Positions 1-9,307 of a DNA stretch of 64,000 bases are shown in pieces. The DNA lies in contig NZ_LT860099.1 of NCBI RefSeq assembly GCF_900184995.1, positions 434,001 through 498,000 on the forward strand, read 5' to 3'. How positions within the stretch are numbered: the first letter of the stretch is position 1; each line of letters begins with the position of its first letter. A model generated the notes under the pieces. That model saw nothing but the letters and a program-made list of their open reading frames with translations, was not told the DNA's origin and ran no database searches. Both the position numbers and the translations under genes were made by a program. The stretch comes from Konateibacter massiliensis (GTDB lineage: Bacteria > Bacillota > Clostridia > Lachnospirales > Lachnospiraceae).

Positions 1-2236
1 GGAACTGCAAAGAATATCCGGCATTATTTTAAAGCTCACCGAGGAAGGCAGAGCCAATGAAGAGAATGTCAAGAATATTCAGGAGGAGCTTGCTGCCCTG
101 AATGAGAAGAAGGCACAGGCACAGTCTGATTACCACAGAGAGAAGTCAAGGCTGGATTCCCTTATCAACATCACGGAGAAATATGACGGTTATGGAAACA
201 GTATTCGCCGCATTATGGAGCGAAAGGACACAGCCAAGGGAATCATCGGTGTAGTAGCCGACATCATCAAGGTGGAAAAAGAATATGAGATTGCTCTGGA
301 GACAGCACTTGGCGGTAATATTCAAAATATTGTAACCGAGGACGAAAATACGGCAAAGCAGATGATTGAATATCTAAAAGCCAACAAATTCGGAAGAGCC
401 ACATTTTTACCGCTCACGAGTATCGGCAACAAGAACTCCTTCAATCAGGACAGTGCTTTGGCGGAAAAGGGCGTTATCGGGCTTGCCAGTAATCTGGTCA
501 CAACCGATGCAAAATACGAGGGCTTATCCAAGTATCTGCTTGGAAGAACCATCGTTGTAGACGGTATTGACAATGCGCTTGCGCTTGCCAGAAAGTATCA
601 TTACTCACTTCGTATCGTTACACTGGAAGGTGAATCTTTAAATCCGGGTGGCTCTTTGTCCGGTGGTGCTTTCAAGAATACGAGCAATCTGCTTGGACGA
701 AGACGTGAGATTGATGAATTAAAAGAAGAAACAATTCGATTAAATAAAGAAACAGAAACAATTCAGACAGAGATTGATGCAAAGAAAGAGGCAAGGTCAA
801 AATCCTATGAAGAGATTGACCGCTTGAAAAAGGAGCTTCAGGATCAATTCCTGCTTCAAAATACTGCTAAGATGAATGTGAATCAGGCAGAGGAGAAGAA
901 AAATGAGAGCAGTCAGCTCTTTGAGCGCCTAAAGGCAGAAAGTCATGAGATTGAACAGCAGGTAAAGAGCATTACCGAAGGAAAAACTCAGATTCAGGAA
1001 GAACTTTCGGCGTCGGAAGAAAAAGAGAAGGAATTTGAGGCTCTCATTGCAAAGACAGGCGGGCTCTTGGAGACAGAAAGAGCAAAAGAGATTGAATTCT
1101 CCAAGAAATCAACCGATATTAACCTAGAGTTTGCAAATCTGAACCAGAAGAACGAATTTATTTTAGAAAACATAAGACGTATCAACCAGGAATTAAACAA
1201 GTTAAACGCAGAACTTGAACAATTAGGCGGCAGTTCGAAACGTTCAAAGGAAGAGATTGCCGAGAAGGAAACGGAGATTGTGGCACTTCAGGCAGAAGCT
1301 TCCAAGGCGGAAGCGGTTTATGCGGACTGTCAGGAGAATTTAAAACAGTTTACCGCGAAAAAGGAAGAGCTTTCCCAGAACCACAAGGGATTTTTTGCCA
1401 GAAGAGAGGAATTATCCAATCGAATCAGTCTGCTTGATAAGGAAGTATTCCGTTTGACGAACCAGAGAGAGAAGCAGGAGGAAGCAAGTGAGAACCAGAT
1501 TAACTATATGTGGGAGGAATATGAGCTTACTTATAGTGGAGCAATCACAATGCAAAACGAGGAGCTTGACAATCCTTCTGAGCTGAAAAAGAGTATTGCA
1601 GGGCTGAAGGAAGAAATCAGGAGGCTTGGAGATGTAAACGTAAATGCCATCGAGGATTATAAAACCTTGTCTGAGCGATATGAATTCTTGAGGACACAAA
1701 GAGATGATTTGGTGGAATCAGAGGAGACGCTGCTTAAAATTATTGATGAGCTTGATATCGGTATGAGAAATCAGTTCAAGGAAAAATTTGAGCTGATTCG
1801 CGTTGAATTTGACAAGGCATTTAAGGATCTTTTCGGAGGTGGTAAGGGTACGCTTGAGCTGATGGAGGATGAGGATATCCTGGAAGCGGGAATTCGAATT
1901 GTCTCCCAGCCGCCGGGCAAGAAGCTGCAAAATATGATGCAGCTATCCGGTGGAGAAAAAGCACTTACAGCGATTGCGCTTCTCTTTGCTATTCAGAACC
2001 TAAAGCCATCACCGTTTTGTCTGCTTGATGAAATTGAAGCGGCACTGGATGATTCCAATGTTTCCCGCTTTGCAAAATACCTACATAAATTGACAAAAAA
2101 CACCCAGTTTATTATTATAACCCATAGAAGGGGAACGATGGCGGCAGCGGACAGACTTTACGGAATTACCATGCAGGAAAAGGGTGTGTCAACTTTGGTA
2201 TCCGTAAACCTGATAGAAGATGATTTAGATAGCTAA
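1..2236 (+). CDS. smc: Chromosome segregation ATPase SMC, 5'-truncated by window edge
   Basis: The SMC subunit of condensin organises and segregates the chromosome. The reading frame is open from base 2, so the gene starts before the window. About 744 C-terminal residues are present of the roughly 1,190 usual for the family. Visible parts are the end of the first coiled coil, a hinge (the GVVADIIKVE stretch up to the glycine-rich LNPGGSLSGG motif), a long Glu/Lys-rich second coiled coil, and the C-terminal ATPase lobe. That lobe has the ABC signature LSGGEKALTAIALLFA and a Walker B ending in CLLDEIEAALDD. The N-terminal Walker A lies outside the window. ftsY follows after 11 bases, the usual Firmicutes smc-ftsY order. 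Confidence 0.97.
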   Translation, partial: ELQRISGIILKLTEEGRANEENVKNIQEELAALNEKKAQAQSDYHREKSRLDSLINITEKYDGYGNSIRRIMERKDTAKGIIGVVADIIKVEKEYEIALETALGGNIQNIVTEDENTAKQMIEYLKANKFGRATFLPLTSIGNKNSFNQDSALAEKGVIGLASNLVTTDAKYEGLSKYLLGRTIVVDGIDNALALARKYHYSLRIVTLEGESLNPGGSLSGGAFKNTSNLLGRRREIDELKEETIRLNKETETIQTEIDAKKEARSKSYEEIDRLKKELQDQFLLQNTAKMNVNQAEEKKNESSQLFERLKAESHEIEQQVKSITEGKTQIQEELSASEEKEKEFEALIAKTGGLLETERAKEIEFSKKSTDINLEFANLNQKNEFILENIRRINQELNKLNAELEQLGGSSKRSKEEIAEKETEIVALQAEASKAEAVYADCQENLKQFTAKKEELSQNHKGFFARREELSNRISLLDKEVFRLTNQREKQEEASENQINYMWEEYELTYSGAITMQNEELDNPSELKKSIAGLKEEIRRLGDVNVNAIEDYKTLSERYEFLRTQRDDLVESEETLLKIIDELDIGMRNQFKEKFELIRVEFDKAFKDLFGGGKGTLELMEDEDILEAGIRIVSQPPGKKLQNMMQLSGGEKALTAIALLFAIQNLKPSPFCLLDEIEAALDDSNVSRFAKYLHKLTKNTQFIIITHRRGTMAAADRLYGITMQEKGVSTLVSVNLIEDDLDS

Positions 2237-2247
2237 GGGAGGAGAAC

Positions 2248-3198
2248 ATGGCTGAAAAAAAAGGATTTTTTGGCAGGCTGGTAGAAGGCCTGACAAAGAC
2301 AAGAGATAATATTGTATCTGGAATTGATTCCATCTTCAGTGGTTTTTCCAGTATTGACGATGAGTTTTACGAGGAAATTGAAGAGATACTTATAATGGGA
2401 GATTTGGGCATCAATGCCACAACCTCCATTATTGAGGATTTAAAGGCGAAGGTGAAGGAAAATAAAATCAAGGAGCCTTCCGCGTGCAAGGAGCTTTTGA
2501 TTGAGAGCATCAAGGAAGAGATGAATGTCGGAGAAACCGCCTATGAATTTGAAAACCGTAAATCTGTTATTTTAATAATCGGTGTAAACGGGGTAGGAAA
2601 GACAACAAGCGTAGGAAAGCTTGCAGGCAAGCTGAAGGATCAGGGCAAAAAGGTGGTTTTGGCAGCGGCAGATACGTTTCGTGCTGCGGCGGGAGAGCAG
2701 CTCACCACATGGGCAAACAGAGCCGGTGTGGACATTATCGGTGGACAGGAGGGCGCTGACCCTGCAGCCGTCGTATATGATGCGGTTGCGGCGGCAAAGG
2801 CGAGGAATGCTGATGTTTTGCTGTGTGATACAGCGGGAAGACTGCACAATAAGAAAAATCTTATGGAAGAGCTCAAAAAGATTGACCGTGTGCTTGACAG
2901 AGAATATCCTGATGCATACCGTGAAACCCTTGTCGTGCTCGATGGTACAACCGGACAAAATGCTCTTGCGCAGGCAAAGCAGTTTAGAGAGGTTGCCGAC
3001 ATTACGGGTATTATTCTGACCAAACTGGATGGAACAGCAAAAGGAGGAATTGCAATTGCCATTCATTCTGAGCTTGGTATTCCGGTAAAATATATTGGAG
3101 TTGGAGAAACAATTGATGACTTACAGAAATTTGATGCAAATGATTTTGTAAATGCACTATTTGATGTGAAACAAGACGAGAAAGAAGATGAAGAATAA
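2248..3198 (+). CDS. ftsY: Signal recognition particle receptor FtsY
   Basis: FtsY is the membrane-associated SRP-receptor GTPase; it docks SRP-ribosome complexes at the translocon. At 316 residues it is a short form without the long acidic A domain of enterobacteria. The N domain (about 1-100) precedes a G domain with G1 GVNGVGKTTSVGKLAGKL, the DTFRAAAGEQL insertion-box segment, G3 DTAGRLHNKKNLMEEL and G4 TKLDGTAKGG. A GGAGG ribosome site lies just before the ATG. The stop codon overlaps the next gene's start in TAATG, suggesting translational coupling with the threonine ammonia-lyase. Confidence 0.97.
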   Translation: MAEKKGFFGRLVEGLTKTRDNIVSGIDSIFSGFSSIDDEFYEEIEEILIMGDLGINATTSIIEDLKAKVKENKIKEPSACKELLIESIKEEMNVGETAYEFENRKSVILIIGVNGVGKTTSVGKLAGKLKDQGKKVVLAAADTFRAAAGEQLTTWANRAGVDIIGGQEGADPAAVVYDAVAAAKARNADVLLCDTAGRLHNKKNLMEELKKIDRVLDREYPDAYRETLVVLDGTTGQNALAQAKQFREVADITGIILTKLDGTAKGGIAIAIHSELGIPVKYIGVGETIDDLQKFDANDFVNALFDVKQDEKEDEE

Positions 3199-4409
3199 TG
3201 TTGACATTAGAAAAATTTGAGGAAGCTACAGAGAGGGTCAATCAGGTTATATTGGAGACAAAGCTGGTATACAGCGATTATTTCAGTGACCAGACAGGAA
3301 ATAAAGTATATTTAAAGCCGGAAAATATGCAGTTTACCGGTGCCTATAAGGTGCGCGGTGCGTATTATAAAATCAGCACGCTATCAGAGGAAGAGAGAGC
3401 AAAGGGACTGATTACCGCCTCAGCCGGAAATCATGCCCAGGGTGTTGCCTATGCAGCAAAATTATTTGGCGTGAAAGCGACTATCGTTATGCCTACGACG
3501 ACTCCTCTGATGAAGGTAAACCGTACGAAGAGCTATGGGGCAGATGTCGTATTATACGGTAATGTATTTGATGATGCCAGCAGCTATGCATTCCAGCTTG
3601 CAGAGGAAAACGGCTATACTTTTATCCACCCTTTTGATGATTTGGACGTTGTGGCAGGTCAGGGAACCATCGCAATGGAAATTATCAAGGAGCTTCCGAC
3701 TGTCGACTATATTCTTGTTCCAATCGGAGGAGGCGGGCTTGCAACCGGTGTGTCTACCCTTGCAAAGCTTCTGAACCCGAAAATCAAGGTGATTGGCGTG
3801 GAGCCTGCCAATGCAAACTGTATGCAGGCATCCCTCAAGAATAAAAAGGTGACAACGCTTTCGACTGTCAACACGATTGCCGATGGCACAGCGGTAAAAA
3901 CACCGGGCACCACTATCTTCCCATATATCCAGGATAATTTGGACGACATTATTACAATAGAAGACGAGGAACTCATTGTAGCATTCCTTGATATGGTAGA
4001 AAACCATAAGATGGTTGTTGAAAACTCAGGACTGTTAAGTGTTGCGGCGCTCAAGCACTTGGATGTAACGGGCAAGAAAATTGTCTCCATTTTAAGCGGT
4101 GGAAATATGGACGTGATTACGATGTCCTCCATCGTGCAGCACGGACTGATTCAGAGAGGCAGAATCTTCACAGTTTCCGTTCTTTTGCCGGATAAGCCGG
4201 GTGAGCTTGTTCGTGTAGCAGACGTGATTGCAAAAGAGCAGGGAAATATCATCAAGCTGGAGCATAACCAGTTTGTTAGTATCAACCGCAATGCGGCGGT
4301 GGAACTGCAGATTACAATGGAAGCATTTGGCCATGAACACAAGGAGCAGATTGTGGACGCCCTGAAGAAAAACGGCTATACACCGAAATTTTTACAGCCG
4401 AATTTATAG
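3198..4409 (+). CDS. ilvA: Threonine ammonia-lyase with ACT domain
   Basis: This PLP enzyme deaminates threonine to 2-oxobutanoate. It has 403 residues. The fold-type II catalytic core includes ENMQFTGAYKVRGA, which carries the PLP lysine, and the glycine-rich phosphate loop PIGGGGLATGV. A single C-terminal ACT domain (about 325-403, starting FTVSVLLPDKPGELVRVADV) suggests allosteric control. Length and a single ACT domain fit the short threonine dehydratase subfamily, so biosynthetic (ilvA) versus catabolic (tdcB) roles cannot be separated from sequence alone. The start overlaps the ftsY stop by one base. A strong terminator follows at 4468. Confidence 0.93.
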   Translation: MLTLEKFEEATERVNQVILETKLVYSDYFSDQTGNKVYLKPENMQFTGAYKVRGAYYKISTLSEEERAKGLITASAGNHAQGVAYAAKLFGVKATIVMPTTTPLMKVNRTKSYGADVVLYGNVFDDASSYAFQLAEENGYTFIHPFDDLDVVAGQGTIAMEIIKELPTVDYILVPIGGGGLATGVSTLAKLLNPKIKVIGVEPANANCMQASLKNKKVTTLSTVNTIADGTAVKTPGTTIFPYIQDNLDDIITIEDEELIVAFLDMVENHKMVVENSGLLSVAALKHLDVTGKKIVSILSGGNMDVITMSSIVQHGLIQRGRIFTVSVLLPDKPGELVRVADVIAKEQGNIIKLEHNQFVSINRNAAVELQITMEAFGHEHKEQIVDALKKNGYTPKFLQPNL

Positions 4410-4467
4410 AAAAGCGAACAAAATTATAAAATTTTGAGATAATAATGAAATATAGTGTTAGAAAAAT

Positions 4468-4519
4468 TAGAACCGAAAATAGCGTATGAAAGCTGTTTTT
4501 GGTTCTAAAATTTTTTTTC
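4468..4519 (+). terminator. Rho-independent terminator of the smc-ftsY-ilvA run
   Basis: Arms TTAGAACC (4468-4475) and GGTTCTAA (4501-4508) pair. The stem continues inward through AAAA/TTTT and AGC/GCT. A run of eight T follows at 4511-4518. Confidence 0.85.
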
Positions 4520-4561
4520 GATTTCTATTTGTAAAAAAAGTGTGAAATCATAAAAAGTAGG

Positions 4562-4590
4562 TTGCAATATAAAAAGAATAGGCATATAAT
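4562..4590 (+). promoter_or_regulatory. Sigma-A promoter of the marR-ABC operon
   Basis: The -35 is TTGCAA (4562-4567). After a 17-base spacer comes a perfect -10 TATAAT (4585-4590). Confidence 0.8.
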
Positions 4591-4593
4591 ATC

Positions 4594-4609
4594 GATTAGT
4601 CGACTAATC
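4594..4609 (+). promoter_or_regulatory. 16-bp perfect palindrome, probable MarR operator
   Basis: GATTAGTCGACTAATC is a perfect palindrome starting four bases after the -10, so it covers the expected transcription start. It lies 20 bases before the MarR-family start codon. Autorepression by the MarR protein is inferred from position and symmetry, as is usual in this family. Confidence 0.75.
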
Positions 4610-4629
4610 AATATAGGGAGGTGAGAAGA

Positions 4630-5163
4630 ATGGACCAGGCGGCATACAAGGATAAGTCAATCAAAGAGCTGTTTATGGAGTTAGCAAGAACATATTTTGC
4701 AAAAAAGTATAAGGTGATGTCGGACGGGGGAATCTATCCGGGTCAGGACACTTTGCTCCAGTTGGTGAACACAGAACCGGGGCTCAGCCAGAAGGATCTT
4801 GCAAAGAAGCTAAACATTCAACCACCGACTGTGGCAGTCTCCATAAAGAGAATGGAAAAAGCGGGTTGGCTTAAAAAAGAAATGGATGCTGGGGACAAAC
4901 GGATATCGAGAATTTATATAACGGATAAAGGGCAAAATGCATTAAAAAAGGTTAAAGATAAAACCAAGGAATTAAATGAGGTTTTGTTTAACGGAATATC
5001 CGAGGAAGAAAAATGTTTGTTGCGTCGTATTTTAATCCAGTTGATTGAGAATGTGAAATCAACGATGGCTCAAAATGAGATGGATGAAGTGATGGAGCAA
5101 TTCAGCAAGCACCATGAACATCCCCATTCACATCCGCACCCGATGCATCATAAAAAGGATTAG
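4630..5163 (+). CDS. MarR-family regulator with His-rich tail
   Basis: This is a winged-helix repressor of 177 residues. The core has the MarR recognition region (EPGLSQKDLAKKLNIQPPTV, then a wing with DKRISRIYITDKG). The last 21 residues carry eight histidines (HHEHPHSHPHPMHH), which is unusual for MarR and could bind metal. I chose ATG 4630 because GGAGG at 4617-4621 is correctly spaced from it; the GTG at 4621 is part of that ribosome site. The gene heads an operon with two exporter subunits starting 13 bases downstream, a classic MarR-multidrug-ABC arrangement. Confidence 0.9.
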   Translation: MDQAAYKDKSIKELFMELARTYFAKKYKVMSDGGIYPGQDTLLQLVNTEPGLSQKDLAKKLNIQPPTVAVSIKRMEKAGWLKKEMDAGDKRISRIYITDKGQNALKKVKDKTKELNEVLFNGISEEEKCLLRRILIQLIENVKSTMAQNEMDEVMEQFSKHHEHPHSHPHPMHHKKD

Positions 5164-5176
5164 AAAGGAAAATGCA

Positions 5177-7339
5177 ATGTTAAAACTAGTTAAATATTTA
5201 AAAAATTCAACATTATCAATCATTGCGATTATAGTTTTGCTTTTTATACAGGCATACTGTGATTTGTCATTGCCAGGCTATACATCAGACATTATTAATG
5301 TCGGAATACAGCAAGGTGGTATTGAAGATGCGGTATTAGACCAAATCAGAGTAAGTGAGATGGATAAACTTTATTTATTCATGGATGAGGAAGACAAAAG
5401 TTTCGTGGAGGCCAATTATGAGCTGGATGGAGACTTATACAATTTAAAGAAGATTGACAGTGAGACAAGAGAAGAATTAAACACTGTTTTCGGAAAACCC
5501 ATGCTGATTACACTGACGCTCTCGGGAGATGGTGAGGAGAGCAAAGCAATTAAGCAGCAAATGGGTATTCAAGAGGGAACTGATGTATTTGAAGTGTTAA
5601 AAATGCTTCCGGCTGAACAGTTAAGTGCCATTGTGGATGCTATGTCTGAGAAAATTGATGCGATGTCATCCTCCATCATCACTCAGTCCTCCATTGCCTA
5701 TGCAAAGGCAGAGTATGAGGCGCAGGGTGTTGATATTGAACATTTGCAGCAGATGTACATTTTGAAAGCAGGATTGAAAATGCTTTCCTTTGCACTTCTT
5801 GCCATGGTGGTAGCCGTGACGGTAACCTACCTTTCCTGTCGTGTTGCAGCAAGCTTTAGCAGCAATTTGCGCGAGCGGGTTTACAAGAAGGTAATTTCTT
5901 TTTCCAGTATGGAGCTTGATAAATTTTCAACAGCTTCCCTGATTACAAGAAATACAAACGATATTCAGCAGGTACAGCTCCTTATGACGATGGTATTTCG
6001 TATTGTGCTCTATGCTCCGATACTTGGTATCGGTGGTGTATTAAAGGTGCTAAAGACCGATACCTCTATGTCATGGATTATCGCAGTGGCAGTCGGAGTT
6101 ATTTTGTTAGTTGTAATTATACTGATGCAGATTGCAATGCCTCGTTTCAAACAGCTTCAGGTATTGATTGACCGATTGAATCTTGTGACAAGAGAGATAT
6201 TGACCGGTATTCCGGTAATCCGAGCATTCAGTACACAAAAGCACGAGGAAGAGAGATTTGAGGACGCGAACGCAAGACTTGCAAAGACGAATTTATTTGT
6301 AAACCGTTGTATGACATTTATGATGCCGCTTATGATGCTTATCATGAATGGAATTACGGTATTGATTGTATATGAAGGTGCTTTCGGAATTGACGACGGA
6401 ACAATGCAGGTTGGTGATTTGATGGCATTTATTCAGTATACGATGCAGATTATCATGTCCTTTTTGATGATTACGATGGTATCCATTATGATACCAAGAG
6501 CCAGTGTATCGGCTATTCGTATTAACGAAGTGCTTGAGACAAAGGTATCCATCAATGATCCGGTAAATCCGAAGAAAAGTGATAGCAGAGACGGCATATT
6601 GGAATTTAGGAATGTCTCCTTTGCCTATCCGGACGCGAAGGAAAATGTATTGTCCCATGTCAATTTTATGACAAATAAGGGTGAGACGACGGCGATTATC
6701 GGAAGTACGGGAAGCGGTAAATCCACGCTGGTAAATCTGATACCAAGATTTTTTGACGTGACCGAAGGAGAAATCCTGATTAACGGAATCAACGTGAAGG
6801 ATTATACGCAGTATGATTTGCACGACAAAATCGGATATGTTCCGCAAAAGGGAGTACTTTTCTCAGGAACAATCGATTCTAACATACGCTACGGCTGTGA
6901 GGACTCCTCCAAGGAGAATATCGAGAAAGCGGCTGAAATAGCGCAGGCAATGGAATTCATAAGCGAGAAGCAGGAAAAATTCGACAGTGAGATTGCACAG
7001 GGCGGCACAAACGTGTCAGGAGGACAAAAGCAGCGTCTCTCCATAGCAAGAGCAATTGCAAAACAGCCGCAGATTTATATCTTTGATGATAGTTTTTCGG
7101 CACTGGATTATAAGACTGACGTAACCCTTCGTAAAGCATTAAAGGCGGAAACAGAAAATGCAATCACAATTATAGTGGCACAAAGAATCAGTACCATTCT
7201 TCATGCAGATAAAATTATTGTTCTGGATGAAGGCGAGGTAGTGGGAATCGGAACGCATAAGGAGCTTCTTAAGAATTGTGAAGTTTATCAGCAGATTGCG
7301 ATGTCTCAGCTCTCAAAGGAGGAATTAGAAAATGAGTAA
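5177..7339 (+). CDS. ABC exporter subunit, permease-ATPase fusion (degenerate-site NBD)
   Basis: One half of a probable heterodimeric multidrug-type exporter, 720 residues. A first membrane helix (about 12-32) is followed by an extracytoplasmic insertion of roughly 170 residues before the remaining membrane helices. The ATPase domain (about 480-720) has Walker A GSTGSGKST, signature VSGGQKQR and Walker B IYIFDDSFSALD. The usual catalytic Glu is Asp here. ATG 5177 is preceded by AAAGGAA; the frame extends further upstream but only inside marR. It overlaps the next subunit by 8 bases. Substrate is not predictable. Confidence 0.92.
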   Translation: MLKLVKYLKNSTLSIIAIIVLLFIQAYCDLSLPGYTSDIINVGIQQGGIEDAVLDQIRVSEMDKLYLFMDEEDKSFVEANYELDGDLYNLKKIDSETREELNTVFGKPMLITLTLSGDGEESKAIKQQMGIQEGTDVFEVLKMLPAEQLSAIVDAMSEKIDAMSSSIITQSSIAYAKAEYEAQGVDIEHLQQMYILKAGLKMLSFALLAMVVAVTVTYLSCRVAASFSSNLRERVYKKVISFSSMELDKFSTASLITRNTNDIQQVQLLMTMVFRIVLYAPILGIGGVLKVLKTDTSMSWIIAVAVGVILLVVIILMQIAMPRFKQLQVLIDRLNLVTREILTGIPVIRAFSTQKHEEERFEDANARLAKTNLFVNRCMTFMMPLMMLIMNGITVLIVYEGAFGIDDGTMQVGDLMAFIQYTMQIIMSFLMITMVSIMIPRASVSAIRINEVLETKVSINDPVNPKKSDSRDGILEFRNVSFAYPDAKENVLSHVNFMTNKGETTAIIGSTGSGKSTLVNLIPRFFDVTEGEILINGINVKDYTQYDLHDKIGYVPQKGVLFSGTIDSNIRYGCEDSSKENIEKAAEIAQAMEFISEKQEKFDSEIAQGGTNVSGGQKQRLSIARAIAKQPQIYIFDDSFSALDYKTDVTLRKALKAETENAITIIVAQRISTILHADKIIVLDEGEVVGIGTHKELLKNCEVYQQIAMSQLSKEELENE

Positions 7340-9176
7340 TGAAAGGCCGAGAGGACGAGGACCCATGGGAATGGGAGGAATGTCAGGAGAAAAGGCGAAA
7401 AATTTCAAAGGCTCCATGGGAAAAATAATAAAATATATGAGTACGCCCAAATATTTGTCCAGACTCTTTGTCATGTTTGTCTGTGCGATTGCCGGAACAA
7501 CCTTCAACATTGTAGGACCTACAATATTAGGTAACGCAACGACAGAAATTTTTGAGGGACTTGTGAGAAAAATCAGCGGTACAGGCGGAATTGATTTTGA
7601 TAAAATTACAAGTATTTTAGTTATGCTGTTGGGGCTTTATGTATTGAGCGCATGTTTTTCCTTTATACAGGGCTTTATTATGAGCGGGATTGCAAACAGC
7701 GTCACATACACCCTGCGAAAGGATATTTCAGCAAAAATTAACCGTATGCCGATGAAATATTTTGAGAGCCGCACCCACGGTGAAGTGCTTTCCAGAGTGA
7801 CAAATGATATTGATACGCTTGGACAGAGCCTGAATCAAAGTGTGACTCAGCTTATCACCTCCGTGACAACGATTATCGGTGTTCTGATTATGATGCTGAG
7901 AATCAATGGCTGGATGACATTGGCGGCACTTTGTATTCTTCCGATTTCAATGGGAATGATTGGAACCATCATGAAGCATTCTCAGAAGTTTTTCCAGAGA
8001 CAGCAGAAGTATCTTGGAGAAATTAACGGACAGGTGGAAGAGGTTTTTTCCGGACATAATATTGTAAAAGTATTTAATAAAGAAGAGTCAGTTGTCTCTG
8101 AATTTGAGGCAACCAACCAGAAGCTGTACGACTCTGCATGGAAATCACAGTTTTTCTCTGGTGTTATGATGCCGATTATGCAGTTTGTCGGAAACTTAGG
8201 CTATGTTATGGTTGCGCTGCTTGGAGGATATCTGACTATTAAGGGAAGTATTCAGGTTGGTCAGATTCAGTCCTTCTTCCAGTACATCAGAAGCTTTACC
8301 CAGCCAATCCAGCAGATTGCTCAGGTCGGAAACATGTTACAGCAGTCAGCAGCGGCAGGCGAGAGAGTATTTGAGTTCTTGGAAGAAGAGGAAGAGGATC
8401 AGACAGCAGAAAATGCTGTTTCTATCGAAAACCTGAAAGGAAATGTAGAGTTTGAGAATGTTTCCTTTGGCTACAACAAGGACCAGATTATTATCAATAA
8501 CTTCTCTGCAAAGGTAGCAGAGGGACAAAAGATTGCCATTGTAGGACCGACAGGTGCCGGTAAAACAACGATGATTAAGCTGCTGATGCGTTTCTACGAC
8601 GTAAACTCCGGCTCCATCAAGGTAGACGGACATGATTTAAGAAACTTTAACCGCAGTGACCTTCGTGAAATGTTTGGTATGGTTTTGCAGGATACATGGC
8701 TGTATAACGGAACAATTATGGAAAATATCCGATACGGACGTCTGGATGCCACTGACGAGGAGGTTATAGCCGCAGCGAAGGCAGCCCACGCTCATCATTT
8801 CATTATGACACAGCCTGACGGCTACCAGATGGTTTTGAATGAGGAAACGAGCAATATTTCTCAAGGACAGAAGCAGCTTCTGACAATCGCAAGAGCGATT
8901 CTGGCGGACCCTAGTATCCTTATCTTAGATGAGGCAACCAGCTCCGTTGATACGAGAACGGAAATTCGTATCCAAAAGGCAATGGATAACCTGATGAAGG
9001 GCAGAACAAGCTTTGTTATTGCTCATCGCCTTTCCACAATCAAGGATGCCGATTTGATTCTTGTTATGAAGGACGGAGATATTATCGAGCAGGGCAGCCA
9101 TGAAGAATTGTTGCAGGCAAACGGTTTCTATTCCAAGCTTTACAACTCACAGTTTGAGAGGGCGGAAGCGGTTTAA
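7332..9176 (+). CDS. ABC exporter subunit, permease-ATPase fusion (catalytic NBD)
   Basis: Second half of the exporter, 614 residues. An Arg/Gly/Met-rich N-terminal stretch of about 25 residues precedes six predicted membrane helices and an ATPase domain. That domain has Walker A GPTGAGKTT, Walker B SILILDEATSSVD with the catalytic Glu, and H-loop VIAHRLST. Its signature is ISQGQKQL rather than LSGGQ. Together with the Asp-for-Glu change in the partner, this predicts one consensus and one degenerate ATP site, as in known heterodimeric exporters. A weak AT-rich hairpin follows the stop near 9186-9206. Confidence 0.93.
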   Translation: MSNERPRGRGPMGMGGMSGEKAKNFKGSMGKIIKYMSTPKYLSRLFVMFVCAIAGTTFNIVGPTILGNATTEIFEGLVRKISGTGGIDFDKITSILVMLLGLYVLSACFSFIQGFIMSGIANSVTYTLRKDISAKINRMPMKYFESRTHGEVLSRVTNDIDTLGQSLNQSVTQLITSVTTIIGVLIMMLRINGWMTLAALCILPISMGMIGTIMKHSQKFFQRQQKYLGEINGQVEEVFSGHNIVKVFNKEESVVSEFEATNQKLYDSAWKSQFFSGVMMPIMQFVGNLGYVMVALLGGYLTIKGSIQVGQIQSFFQYIRSFTQPIQQIAQVGNMLQQSAAAGERVFEFLEEEEEDQTAENAVSIENLKGNVEFENVSFGYNKDQIIINNFSAKVAEGQKIAIVGPTGAGKTTMIKLLMRFYDVNSGSIKVDGHDLRNFNRSDLREMFGMVLQDTWLYNGTIMENIRYGRLDATDEEVIAAAKAAHAHHFIMTQPDGYQMVLNEETSNISQGQKQLLTIARAILADPSILILDEATSSVDTRTEIRIQKAMDNLMKGRTSFVIAHRLSTIKDADLILVMKDGDIIEQGSHEELLQANGFYSKLYNSQFERAEAV

Positions 9177-9220
9177 ATTATAAAATATGCATGATTTTTG
9201 CATTTTAATATTTTGGTTAA

Positions 9221-9250
9221 GTGAATGTTGGGTGAATGTTAGGTGAAGTT
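9221..9250 (+). repeat. 11-bp direct repeats upstream of the FlxA-like gene
   Basis: Three GTGAA-type units start at 9221, 9232 and 9243. The first two are GTGAATGTTGG and GTGAATGTTAG; the third, GTGAAGTTAC, is diverged. Helical-turn spacing of short direct repeats is typical of OmpR-family response-regulator sites. No regulator can be named. Confidence 0.55.
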
Positions 9251-9307
9251 ACTTGTTTTGATTTGAAAAACTCCGATAATAGTAATATAAAAGATTGGAG
9301 GAAGAAA

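Noticed and set aside
2572-3066. Antisense frames in ftsY and other housekeeping genes
   Set aside because: Shadows of strongly supported plus-strand genes, without ribosome sites or recognisable domains.
9236-9307. In-frame ATG extension of the FlxA-like gene
   Set aside because: It lies in the 11-bp repeats with no ribosome site, while ATG 9308 has GGAGG at proper distance.
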